This document shows positions 23,799 to 31,050 of a DNA stretch of 31,082 bases, one piece after another. Position numbers and translations under genes: made by a program. The DNA is taken from positions 1-31,082 of the forward strand of contig JBCCFW010000087.1 of assembly GCA_039029535.1 (NCBI GenBank), in the 5' to 3' direction. This DNA is from JBCCFW01 sp039029535. Lineage in GTDB: Bacteria > Acidobacteriota > JBCCFW01. The notes under the pieces were generated by a model. That model searched no databases and had not been told where the DNA came from. It was given only the letters and a program-made list of their open reading frames with translations. Each line of letters starts with the position of its first letter. Within the stretch, counting starts at the first letter, position 1.

Positions 23799-24070
23799 TC
23801 GCGAGCATCGTCCCTGACGAGGACCATCGACTCGTCCTGGCCGAGCAAGGCGTGCTCTTCGAGGAGCGAGACTGCACGACCGTCGTGACCTTCGACGAGG
23901 TCGTCGAGTGGGACTGGCTGGCCGCACGCACCAAGGACAAGCGACGCGACGGGAACCGATTGGTCATCCGACTCCGCTCAGGAGATGAAGTGATCGTCAC
24001 GGCCCCCGGCTGGTCCTGGCAGACGACTTACCACCTCTTCCGTCAGGTGCTTCCCGACAAGATGCCCTGA
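23795..24070 (+). CDS. Hypothetical protein, 91 aa
   Basis: GTG at 23795 overlaps the preceding stop as GTGA, which makes it a better start than the in-frame ATG much further upstream (23618) that would overlap the whole 62-aa gene. The product has strand-rich text (HRLVLAEQGVLFEE, TTVVTFDEVVEWDWL, NRLVIRLRSGDEVIVTAPGWSW) resembling a small PH-like or SH3-like barrel, followed by one helix. No signal peptide. It is the last gene of the aro transcript and converges with the zinc-ribbon orphan 18 bases away. Function unknown. Confidence 0.6.
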   Translation: MIASIVPDEDHRLVLAEQGVLFEERDCTTVVTFDEVVEWDWLAARTKDKRRDGNRLVIRLRSGDEVIVTAPGWSWQTTYHLFRQVLPDKMP

Positions 24071-24088
24071 AGCGCTGACGAGCCCGAC

Positions 24089-24661
24089 TCAATCGAGCTC
24101 GGACAGGACGGCCTCCACGGCTTCGATGCGCTCGCTCCAGTACTGGGACCTTCGAATCCGCTGCTCGGGATCGTCTTCCTCCTCTTGCTGCACGGCACGA
24201 AGCTCGTCGGCGTAACCACGCCGGCGCTCCTCGAGATAGGCCCGATAATCGACCAAGGTGCGAGGAACGGGCCCGGTCTCGTTGCAGCCGCAGGTGTGAA
24301 AGGCGTGGCCGATCCGATGGCGACCCTCGATGATGCGCCAGGCCTTGACGTCGTTCATCTTCGGTGGCCGAAAGTCGAGACCCATGTCGACCATCGGCTC
24401 GCGACACTCGGGACAGCGGCGCTCGACCTCGCGATGCCGGGCCTCGATGACGTCGAGACGTGCCTCGATCGCCTGTTCTCGCTCGGGATCACGCAGGGAG
24501 CGAGTTCGAGCGAAGTGCAACTCACGGCACAGCTCGCCATGCTCGAACGACATCCCTCGCACTTCCATGCGATCGCTCACCAACGGCTGCTTGAACGACT
24601 TGCGACAAGCAAAGCATGCGTAGTGTGGCTTGTACGGTCCGCTCCGTGCGTAGCGACACAT
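24089..24661 (-). CDS. Zinc-ribbon-like hypothetical protein, 190 aa
   Basis: The ATG at 24661 is preceded by an excellent ribosome site, AAGGAGGAGGG. Two Cys pairs suggest zinc binding: CFAC (residues 16-19) and CPEC near residue 84, with a later CGC near 124. The middle contains GLDFRPPKMNDVKAWRII, and the C-terminal 60 residues are charged and probably coiled coil (YLEERRRGYADELRAVQQEEEDDPEQ). I recognise the general pattern of a conserved hypothetical seen in several phyla but cannot name a function. It is last in a four-gene leftward run, 15 bases after the 185-aa gene. Confidence 0.7.
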   Translation of the reverse strand: MCRYARSGPYKPHYACFACRKSFKQPLVSDRMEVRGMSFEHGELCRELHFARTRSLRDPEREQAIEARLDVIEARHREVERRCPECREPMVDMGLDFRPPKMNDVKAWRIIEGRHRIGHAFHTCGCNETGPVPRTLVDYRAYLEERRRGYADELRAVQQEEEDDPEQRIRRSQYWSERIEAVEAVLSELD

Positions 24662-24676
24662 CGTCTCCCTCCTCCT

Positions 24677-25234
24677 TCACGCCTCGTCATCGCTGCGACG
24701 CCGGTCACCACGCTCATCCCCGCGGCAGCGCGAGCAACAGCCGTCACTCCACAGGGAGAAGACCTCACCCGAGGGTTCGTAGAGCAGCCACAGCTCGTTC
24801 AGCTCGTCCCCCTCGTAGGGCTTCACCTCTAGGCGACCGCCGAACTCGAAGTCGAAGACCATGCCCGACGGCTCTCGGAGCTCGACGCTCGCCAGCGCCT
24901 GACCATCGAGCACGCGAGTCGCACTCCCGATGAGCCTTCGCGAGGACTCGCAGTGAGCGAGCCTCTCTCCTTCGAACGAGAGAGTCCAGCTCGTCATGTA
25001 GATCCAGAGGTGCCAGTCACCTCGCGGAGTGACGTGACGCTTGCGCACGCGTCTCGAGCCGTCGGGCAGCTTCATGCCGAGCCCGCTCATCGACGTTTCG
25101 AGGCGTGGCTCACCGAACTCGAGCGTGAGGAACGAGCTGTAGCCCTGCTGAAATCGCCAAGCCGGCATGCCGATCAACGGCGCGAACGCCTCCGCGATGA
25201 GCCCTGCGCTCTCCTCGCGACTCCACTCCTGCAT
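24677..25234 (-). CDS. Hypothetical protein, 185 aa
   Basis: ATG at 25234 follows GGAGGGAGGG, a strong ribosome site. The product is soluble and mixed alpha/beta. Notable stretches are WRFQQGYSSFLTLEFGEP (26-43), RGDWHLWIYMTSWTLSFEGE (71-90) and VFDFEFGGRLEVKPYEG, followed by a Cys/Arg/Asp-rich tail (CCSRCRGDERGDRRR). The core looks like a conserved hypothetical family; I cannot assign a role. The odd Cys pair in the tail is unlikely to be part of the fold. It lies 59 bases after the 123-aa gene and 15 before the zinc-ribbon gene. Confidence 0.7.
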   Translation of the reverse strand: MQEWSREESAGLIAEAFAPLIGMPAWRFQQGYSSFLTLEFGEPRLETSMSGLGMKLPDGSRRVRKRHVTPRGDWHLWIYMTSWTLSFEGERLAHCESSRRLIGSATRVLDGQALASVELREPSGMVFDFEFGGRLEVKPYEGDELNELWLLYEPSGEVFSLWSDGCCSRCRGDERGDRRRSDDEA

Positions 25235-25293
25235 CAGCCCTCCCTCCTGGGCTCGTCGACGACCGACTGACCGTCCACCAGATCAGCTTACCG

Positions 25294-25665
25294 TCAATCC
25301 TCGAGCCAACCCAGGCCGGACACGGCGATCAGTAGGTCCGTCGCGATGCGGATCGCCTCCCGCTCGTCCGATGACCGCCCTTCCTCGAAGGGGATCCCCC
25401 GCTCCTGATAGAAGACGACCCACTCGTCGCCTCGCCGCACGAGACAGATGCCCTCCTGAGCTTGCCTGCGAACACCACTGTCCTCGGTGAGGCCGTGCTT
25501 CGCCACGTGAGCATGGATGTCGCTCTTCTTGATCGTGAGCGTGCGCCGAAGGGCCTCCTCACCCCAGTACCGGCTCCCGACATGCTTCTTGGCGAGAAGA
25601 CTGGCTGTCCCCCGCAGCACCGCCAGCACCTGCTCCTCGACGGTAGGCGGTGCCTTCTCGGTCAC
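25294..25665 (-). CDS. Hypothetical protein, 123 aa, immunity-protein-like pattern
   Basis: GTG at 25665 overlaps the TGA of the DsbA-like gene (GTGA), so it is preferred over a start inside that gene. The protein is soluble. N-terminal helices (VEEQVLAVLRGTASLLAKKH) lead to a small sheet with RRGDEWVVFYQERGIPFEEG and a closing helix (EREAIRIATDLLIAVSGLGW). The W-x-V-x-Y/F-x-ERG pattern followed by an acidic residue and an A-rich helix recalls several toxin-immunity families from memory, but I cannot confirm it and no toxin gene is adjacent. Function unknown. Confidence 0.65.
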   Translation of the reverse strand: MTEKAPPTVEEQVLAVLRGTASLLAKKHVGSRYWGEEALRRTLTIKKSDIHAHVAKHGLTEDSGVRRQAQEGICLVRRGDEWVVFYQERGIPFEEGRSSDEREAIRIATDLLIAVSGLGWLED

Positions 25666-26390
25666 CGACCGGACTGGGTCCGCTTCTTCGCGCCGGCCTT
25701 CTCGACCAGCTCGCGGAAGATCTCGGGGCCGTGGACGCCGATGACCCAGTACTCGCCGCAATGGAACGACGGCACCGTCTCGATGCTCACCGCATCCGAC
25801 GCAGCCCAGTCCGCCTCGACCTTCGCAGCGTGCGAGCCGCTCTTGAGCACCCGACGGGCACCACGACGGCTCAGGCCCACGCTGTCGGCGATGTCGAGCA
25901 ACACCGGCGTGCTCGCGATGTTCTTCCCCTCGGCGAAGAGCGCTCGGAACGTCGCTTGGTGGAAGGCCAACCCCTTCCCCTGCTCCGCCGCCCAGCTCGC
26001 CAGCTCCTGCGCCTTGCGCGTGTTGTAGGTGTGGTCGCGCTGGCGTAGCGGGAGGCCCTGCTGGTCGGTCAGCTCCTTCAGCCGGGAGTGAGAGGCCTTC
26101 ACGCGCGCGGCACCCTCGTCGCCCCCACCGAAGTAGTCGGCCAGGCGAAGCCCCTCAGGCGGAACGGACGGGTTGAGCGAGAAGTGCACGTACTCGACCT
26201 GCACGTCGTACTCCTCGACCAGGGCGTTGAGTCGACCGTTGCCCAGGTAACACCAGGGACAGGCGTAGTCCGAGTAGACGGTGAGAACGACCGGCTCGGC
26301 GGCGGACGCCTGCTGGGCCGACGCGGTCGGGGCAGCGGCCAAGAGGGACAGGACGGCGAGGAGAGAGAGGACGACCGCAGCTCTGGACAT
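25662..26390 (-). CDS. Exported DsbA-family (FrnE-like) thiol oxidoreductase
   Basis: A 242-aa thioredoxin-fold protein. ATG at 26390 (GGAG five bases upstream) opens a signal peptide (AAVVLSLLAVLSLLAAAPTASA); upstream in-frame codons only add a hydrophilic leader. The active site CPWC is at 44-47 in YSDYACPWCYLG, the text typical of FrnE and 2-hydroxychromene-2-carboxylate isomerase-like DsbA proteins, and the cis-Pro loop is TVPSF near the C-terminus, followed by VIGVHGPEIFRELVEKA. FrnE proteins are normally cytosolic, so an export signal is unusual. It probably makes or isomerises disulfides in the periplasm, fitting the Cys-rich secreted proteins of this window. It is first in the leftward four-gene run and diverges from the DUF4437 lipoprotein. 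Confidence 0.88.
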   Translation of the reverse strand: MSRAAVVLSLLAVLSLLAAAPTASAQQASAAEPVVLTVYSDYACPWCYLGNGRLNALVEEYDVQVEYVHFSLNPSVPPEGLRLADYFGGGDEGAARVKASHSRLKELTDQQGLPLRQRDHTYNTRKAQELASWAAEQGKGLAFHQATFRALFAEGKNIASTPVLLDIADSVGLSRRGARRVLKSGSHAAKVEADWAASDAVSIETVPSFHCGEYWVIGVHGPEIFRELVEKAGAKKRTQSGR

Positions 26391-26568
26391 GGGCACTCCG
26401 AAGAAGGAAGGTTCGACATTCTCCGGCCCCGGATCCGCACCCGCAAGTGACGGCCGGTAACGACCTCTCAACACTCGACACTTCCAGAGCGGGTTCTGCT
26501 AAACAACCCAACGGTCGGCGCGCTTCCATGCGAGTGCCCACGTCGCCGCACCATCCCGAGAGGACGCC

Positions 26569-27405
26569 ATGTCTCGACTTGCCCTCGCCGCCATCACCAC
26601 GGTGCTCCTGACCGCCTGCTCCCCCACCTCCGAGTCACCATCCGGCGGAGCGAGCTCGGGCAACGCACCCGTGACGATCGCCCGAGCCGCCGAGGTTCGG
26701 TGGGAGCAGCTCAACCCAGCTCGCGGGGCCGCCAGCCCGCGGGCCGCCACGCTCTGGGGTGACCGGACCGGTCCGGGCCCTGCCGGCTTCCTCCTCAAGC
26801 CCGTCGATGGCTTCCGGTCGCCGCCCCACATCCACGGCGTCGCCTACCGTGGCGTCGTCATCAGCGGCCTCCTCCACAACGACGACCCCGCCGCCGAGGA
26901 CATGTGGATGGGCGTCGGCTCGTTCTGGACGCAGCCGGCCGGCGGCATCCACATCACGGCGGCCCAGGGTGACGACAGCCTCGCCTACATCGAGGTCGAG
27001 GACGCGTTCGGCGTCCTCCCCGCTGCGCAGGCCTTCGAGGACGCGGAGCGACCGGTCAACGTGGACGCGTCGAACGTCGTGTGGGTGGATCCTCCCGCGA
27101 CCTCCGCCACGGCCGACGGCGTGAAGGTCGCCTACCTCTGGGGCCTGCACGAGGGCGATGGCTTGCGCGGCCTCTTCGTGAGGCTGCCGGGCGGAGGCGA
27201 CGCCACGCTCGGGAGCCGTGGCTCCACCTTCCAAGCCGTGGTGATCCAGGGCCGCCCCCGGCATGGCGATCCGAGCGGAGCCGAAGCCCTCGAGCCGGGC
27301 AGCCTCTTCCGAGCGGACGGAGCCGCGACGCACCGGCTCTCGTGCGAGGCGGGAGCCGACTGCGTCGTCTACATCCGCACGAACGGCGAGGTCGACGTCC
27401 AGTAG
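26569..27405 (+). CDS. DUF4437 cupin-like lipoprotein
   Basis: A 278-aa protein with a lipoprotein signal (VLLTAC, Cys17) followed by a Ser/Gly-rich linker, so it is probably envelope-anchored. The body matches the DUF4437 cupin pattern as I know it: WEQLNPARGAASPRAATLWGD, GFLLKPVDGFRSPPHIHGVAY (metal-binding His pair in PPHIH), VVISGLLHNDDPAAEDMWMGVGSFWTQPAGGIHITAA, and a second, less conserved cupin half containing the terminal HRLSCEAG. ATG at 26569 follows GAGAGGAC. Cupins of this family have no firmly assigned reaction; the His-rich motif suggests a metal-dependent enzyme or sugar/organic acid binder. It diverges from the DsbA-like gene across 178 bases with no clear promoter. Confidence 0.85.
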   Translation: MSRLALAAITTVLLTACSPTSESPSGGASSGNAPVTIARAAEVRWEQLNPARGAASPRAATLWGDRTGPGPAGFLLKPVDGFRSPPHIHGVAYRGVVISGLLHNDDPAAEDMWMGVGSFWTQPAGGIHITAAQGDDSLAYIEVEDAFGVLPAAQAFEDAERPVNVDASNVVWVDPPATSATADGVKVAYLWGLHEGDGLRGLFVRLPGGGDATLGSRGSTFQAVVIQGRPRHGDPSGAEALEPGSLFRADGAATHRLSCEAGADCVVYIRTNGEVDVQ

Positions 27406-27569
27406 GCCAGCCAAGAGCTCGAGCGTGACGCTGCTCGGCAGCCACTCGTCTTCCGAGCACTGCCCACTCAAAAAACCCTCGGTGGTCTCTCAAGAGCTGA
27501 GCAGGCCCCGCCGATAGGTCCTCCCAAGCCATGGTCGATTGCCCGGTCGACCTGGGAAAGGGAAGACAA

Positions 27570-27905
27570 GTGAAGATTCAGAAGCGCCGCGTTCAGTTCG
27601 AGCTGAGCCAGCCCATGGTCGATCTCATCGATCGCCTCCAGGCCACCACCGGGGCCGAGTCGAAGTCCGAGATCATGCGCCGGTCCCTGCAGACCTACTC
27701 CGCCCTCGTCGACGAGACCCGAGTCCAGGCCCACTCGACGCGTCGTCCCGCCAGCCTGCCCATGCTCCTGCCCGAGGCCATGGACTGGGCGAGAGCGGAA
27801 CCGACCGAGACCTCCATCCCCGTCGAGGTCGGCGCCGACGCCGTCAGTCACGTTCACGCGAGCCTCGACCCCCAGCTCCAAGCCTTGGCTGCCGCAAGGG
27901 AATGA
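27570..27905 (+). CDS. Ribbon-helix-helix DNA-binding protein
   Basis: A 111-aa protein from GTG at 27570, which has AAGGGAAG just upstream; an earlier in-frame ATG at 27531 would add 13 residues unlike the family. Residues 6-44 show the RHH pattern: strand RRVQFELS, helix PMVDLIDRLQATTG, and helix SKSEIMRRSLQTYSAL. The C-terminal half (DETRVQ...ALAAARE) is acidic/Pro-rich and of unknown role. RHH proteins bind operators as dimers and often regulate their own operon. It is 4 bases upstream of a small membrane protein, so the two are almost certainly cotranscribed. Confidence 0.8.
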   Translation: MKIQKRRVQFELSQPMVDLIDRLQATTGAESKSEIMRRSLQTYSALVDETRVQAHSTRRPASLPMLLPEAMDWARAEPTETSIPVEVGADAVSHVHASLDPQLQALAAARE

Positions 27906-27909
27906 GCCC

Positions 27910-28269
27910 ATGAACTTGGGGGAGCTGATGCAGTCGATGTCCCGCAACGACTGGCTGATAGCACTGGGCTTGATCATCTCGAGCGCCAAGCTCATCTGGG
28001 AGTTCATGCGAACACGAGAGCACCCGGGCCAGGACCTCAGGGTCGCCGTCCTCGACTTCGATGGCAAGCCGGCTCGTCATGTCCTGCTCGTTGGTCCCGA
28101 CACGTCGTACGCCACTCCCGATCGGCTGGGGATGGTCACGGTGTCGAGCCGGTGGCGACACGAGAGCATCTCCGTGCGCGACAAGAGAACGGGGACCGAG
28201 CTCATGGAAGGTCGTCTCGAACCCATTGGGTCAGATCGATACAAGCTCAGGGTGCCGGCCATCACCTAG
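27910..28269 (+). CDS. Small single-pass membrane protein, 119 aa
   Basis: ATG at 27910 lies 4 bases after the RHH stop, with AAGGGAA as ribosome site. One hydrophobic helix spans about residues 14-32 (DWLIALGLIISSAKLIWEF), followed by Arg-rich text that would stay in the cytosol. The C-terminal 75 residues form a small beta domain (LRVAVLDFDGKPARHVLLVG..., GMVTVSSRWRHESISVRDKRTG) with a carboxypeptidase-regulatory or transthyretin-like rhythm. No family recognised. Paired with an RHH regulator it might be a membrane effector or a sensor, but toxin function is only a guess. Confidence 0.65.
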   Translation: MNLGELMQSMSRNDWLIALGLIISSAKLIWEFMRTREHPGQDLRVAVLDFDGKPARHVLLVGPDTSYATPDRLGMVTVSSRWRHESISVRDKRTGTELMEGRLEPIGSDRYKLRVPAIT

Positions 28270-28300
28270 CCGACAGGGAGCTCGGTTGAACGTCTCCCTC

Positions 28301-28341
28301 CACCGAGCCGGGAACCCACTCAACGGGCTCCCGACTCGGTG
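28301..28341. terminator. 17-bp stem between convergent genes
   Basis: CACCGAGCCGGGAACCC (28301-28317) pairs with GGGCTCCCGACTCGGTG (28325-28341) over a 7-nt loop, with two mismatches that become G-U pairs in the leftward RNA. It lies 31 bases after the rightward stop and 18 bases beyond the leftward stop. No U tract follows either side, but stem length and position favour a bidirectional terminator, better for the leftward gene. Confidence 0.65.
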
Positions 28342-28359
28342 CTCACGAGCTGACGTGAA

Positions 28360-31008
28360 TCAGCGACGTGGTGCCAGGCGACCGCTCGCCGGGTTCGTCC
28401 GCGTGGGCAGGCCACCTCGGAAGATCCCGCGGTCCGGACGACGGCCGCTGCACGCGAGGTCGGTCACCGCACCGGAGCCGCCGAGGTGGATCTCCACCAG
28501 CTCGACGCCGCAGCGGTTGATGTCGACCTGCTGCCAGCCGTTGTTCTCCTGCGCCGGCACCATGACCGTGCGCAGCAGCTCACCGCCCGCGCCGTAGACC
28601 CGCACGAACGTGCCCGGCTCGTCGATGTCGAGCAGGCCGATCCACTGGAGCTCTTCGGGCTGGTCGTACTCGATGGTCATGATCCCGCCCGAGACGTCGT
28701 CGTCGGGCTGACAGTCCGAAGCGACCTCCGAGAGGATGAGCACGTCACCCAGCGCGACGTCGTTACCCGGACCGCTGCCCGGCGTCGCGAGGTCGTCGTC
28801 GCCACAGGTCGGTGAGCCCGTGTCGAAGCTCATGACCGGGCTCGTGCCACTGATGGTCAAGCCATCGAATTGCGTGGTGATGACCGTTCCCGCCGCCTCG
28901 CCGTCGAAGTCGAAGCTCCGGCAGAGACCGCCACAAGCCTCGGCGCAAGGATGCGTGTCCGGCAGGTCCTCGCCGAGGGCATCGACCGCCTGCTGGATGA
29001 GCGGACAGCACGCGCTCACCGCCGCGTCGGGGATGGGCAGGCCGGCACAGTCGGGATCGGTCGGCAGGCTCGGGACCGCCTGCTCGAGGAGCTGGCGGAA
29101 CTCGCAGGAGCCACAGCTCGCGCACGACAGGCAGTCGGGCAGGCCGTCGCCGTCCGCGTCCTCGTCTGACTCGCCGCAACCACAGGCACCCGGCTCGGTC
29201 TTCGCCGCGTCGTCGGGGCAGTCGTCGTTGCAGTCGGCCACGCCGTCACCATCGGTGTCGGCATCCGATTCGCCGCAGCCGCACGCACCCGGAGCGATCT
29301 TCGCCGGATCGGCTGGACACTGGTCGAAGCAGTCCGGCGTGCCGTCCCCATCGCTGTCGGCATCGGAGACACCGCAACCGCAGGCACCCGCCTCGGTCTT
29401 GGACGCGTCGTCGGGGCAAGCGTCATCGCAATCAGCCGTGCCGTCGCCATCGGAGTCCGTGTCGGCCACGCCACAACCACAGGTCCCGGGCGCCGTCTTG
29501 GCCGGGTCGTCGGGACAGCCGTCGTCGCAGTCGGCCGTGCCGTCACCATCGGAGTCGACATCGGACGCATCGCAGCCACAGAGGCCGGGGTCGGTCTTGT
29601 CGGGATCATCGGGACAGCAGTCCAGACAGTCGGCCGTGCCGTCACCGTCGGTGTCGTCGTCGGGCGTGCCGCAGCCGCAGGCTCCCGGATCGGTCTTGGC
29701 GGGATCGTCGGGGCAGCCGTCGTTGCAGTCGACGGTGCCGTCGCCGTCGGTGTCGTCGTCGGACACGCCGCAGCCGCAGAGGCCGGGCTCGGCCTTGGCC
29801 GCATCGTCCGGGCAACCGTCGCAGGCATCGCCGGTGCCGTCACCGTCGCCGTCTTCCTGGCCAGCGTTGGCCGTCATGGGGCAGTTATCGTCGTCGTCAG
29901 GCACGCCGTCGTCATCATCGTCGCTGCCGAACGGACCGACCATGCACTCGACCACGGCGCAGGGTCCGCTCCCGCCACCGGCCGTGCCGAGGCCGGCATC
30001 GACCGACGAGGCGATGGTGCCGTCGTGGGTGAGACCGAGTCCCTGACAAGACGGATCGATGAAGTCCATCCGATCGTCCTGGCAGATGTCGACCGAGTCG
30101 AGATTGCCGTCGCCGTTGACGTCGATGCGATCGGCCTGGCACTCGCCGGCGCTCACGCCGTTGGAGTCGAAGTACGTCACGTCACCACGGATGACCGGCT
30201 GGACTCGGTACCAGTACTCCTCGCCGTTCTCGACGCACGCGTCGCTGTAGATCAGGACCTCGTCGCCCGTGTCGGGCTCGCCGTCGGGGTTGATGAGCGC
30301 GAGCCCGTCCGCCGGCTCCAGGTCCGAGCCCGACGCGCCGTCGGGATCGACGACGAAGAAGTCGAGGAGACGCACGTCGGCGAACCCGATCCAACCCGAC
30401 TGGACGAAGTCGTCGAGGGTCGGCGACGGGAAGGCCGTCGAGCTCAGGCGGTAGAGGTTGTAGCCGATGATGATCTGACGTTCCCAGTCACCACCGAAGG
30501 TGCAGGGACCGCTGACTCCGCCGAGCTCGCGAACAGGCGCCCACTCGACGTCGGTGCCCGAGGCGGTGCCGAGCACGCGCGGGCCGGTCATCCCCGGATA
30601 GCTGCCGAGGTCCTGACGCTCGATGTTGCCGAGGTTCGGGCTGGCCGGCGTGCCGGAGTCCATGGTGATGACGCCCACCCCGATGACGAAGCCGACGATG
30701 CCGTCGGTCGGGGCCTCGGCCTGATTGAAGTTGCCGCCGAGGATGCTGTAGGTCCCGGCACCGATCTCGGCGCCGCCCGTGTTGATGCCGCCCGAGCCGG
30801 ACTGATCGAGGCCGACGTCGGCGTCGGTGGGCGAGGTGTCGGGGTACTTGATGGCGATGAGGTCGGCGCCTTCGGCCTGGGCTTGCCAGAGCGTCGTGCA
30901 GCCGGGCTCCACGGTGACGCCCGACCAGACGGTCTGGGCCTCCACGGGACGGCTCACGAGCGCGACCACCACAGCCAGGAGGGCTGCGCGAAGCGAAACG
31001 TGTCTCAT
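28360..31008 (-). CDS. Secreted thrombospondin type 3/Cys-repeat protein, 882 aa
   Basis: ATG at 31008 (AGGAAGAG upstream) begins a signal peptide (LRAALLAVVVALVSRPVEAQ). Residues 26-350 are an unidentified beta-rich region with an FnIII-like stretch (IIIGYNLYRLSS...EEYWYRVQPVIRG) and a dockerin-like DVNGDGNLDSVD (296-307). Residues 363-396 are classical TSP3 calcium loops (DDDDDGVPDDDDNCP). Residues 397-627 are seven tandem 33-residue repeats containing CGCG and DxDGDG. After a Cys-rich linker (CASCGSC) and a helical segment, residues about 695-850 form a beta sandwich (SFDFDGEAAGTVITTQFDGL...DDDLATPGSGPGND) of a type I associate with PEP-CTERM-like secreted proteins, but no sorting signal is present. 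The tail is Arg-rich. It is probably a Ca-stabilised, disulfide-rich surface or matrix protein. Its exact role is unknown. Confidence 0.88.
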   Translation of the reverse strand: MRHVSLRAALLAVVVALVSRPVEAQTVWSGVTVEPGCTTLWQAQAEGADLIAIKYPDTSPTDADVGLDQSGSGGINTGGAEIGAGTYSILGGNFNQAEAPTDGIVGFVIGVGVITMDSGTPASPNLGNIERQDLGSYPGMTGPRVLGTASGTDVEWAPVRELGGVSGPCTFGGDWERQIIIGYNLYRLSSTAFPSPTLDDFVQSGWIGFADVRLLDFFVVDPDGASGSDLEPADGLALINPDGEPDTGDEVLIYSDACVENGEEYWYRVQPVIRGDVTYFDSNGVSAGECQADRIDVNGDGNLDSVDICQDDRMDFIDPSCQGLGLTHDGTIASSVDAGLGTAGGGSGPCAVVECMVGPFGSDDDDDGVPDDDDNCPMTANAGQEDGDGDGTGDACDGCPDDAAKAEPGLCGCGVSDDDTDGDGTVDCNDGCPDDPAKTDPGACGCGTPDDDTDGDGTADCLDCCPDDPDKTDPGLCGCDASDVDSDGDGTADCDDGCPDDPAKTAPGTCGCGVADTDSDGDGTADCDDACPDDASKTEAGACGCGVSDADSDGDGTPDCFDQCPADPAKIAPGACGCGESDADTDGDGVADCNDDCPDDAAKTEPGACGCGESDEDADGDGLPDCLSCASCGSCEFRQLLEQAVPSLPTDPDCAGLPIPDAAVSACCPLIQQAVDALGEDLPDTHPCAEACGGLCRSFDFDGEAAGTVITTQFDGLTISGTSPVMSFDTGSPTCGDDDLATPGSGPGNDVALGDVLILSEVASDCQPDDDVSGGIMTIEYDQPEELQWIGLLDIDEPGTFVRVYGAGGELLRTVMVPAQENNGWQQVDINRCGVELVEIHLGGSGAVTDLACSGRRPDRGIFRGGLPTRTNPASGRLAPRR
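29128..29820 (-). repeat. Seven tandem 99-bp repeats (33 aa each)
   Basis: Residues 397-627 of the TSP3-like protein split into seven units of exactly 33 residues with no indels. The unit runs D-x-C-P-D-D-P-A-K-T-x-P-G, then CGCG, then a DxDxDGDG calcium loop ending in D-C. Four Cys per unit (Cys at unit positions 3, 15, 17 and 32) and five or more loop Asp are kept in nearly all copies; unit 3 has DCCPDD and CGCD variants. Exact length conservation suggests recent unequal exchange or strict structural register. Confidence 0.92.
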
Positions 31009-31050
31009 GTCGATCTCTTCCTCTCAGCCGACCCTCGAGGGCCGACTGCT

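Noticed and set aside
23618..24070. A 150-residue version of the last aro-operon gene starting at 23618
   Set aside because: It would overlap the whole 62-aa gene and add Pro/His/Arg-rich text; the GTGA-coupled start at 23795 fits better.
29128..29820. Regular 99-bp spacing as a CRISPR-like or satellite array
   Set aside because: The period encodes in-frame 33-residue protein units of a secreted Ca-binding protein; there are no short identical repeats with unique spacers.
28736..30046. A 436-codon Ser/Pro repeat frame on the plus strand
   Set aside because: Its repeats simply mirror the TSP3-like repeats on the opposite strand; no signal peptide or ribosome site.
31024..31050. CCCTCGAGGG dyad before the TSP3-like gene as an operator or terminator
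   Set aside because: Only ten bases, not extended by pairing flanks, and common by chance in GC-rich DNA.
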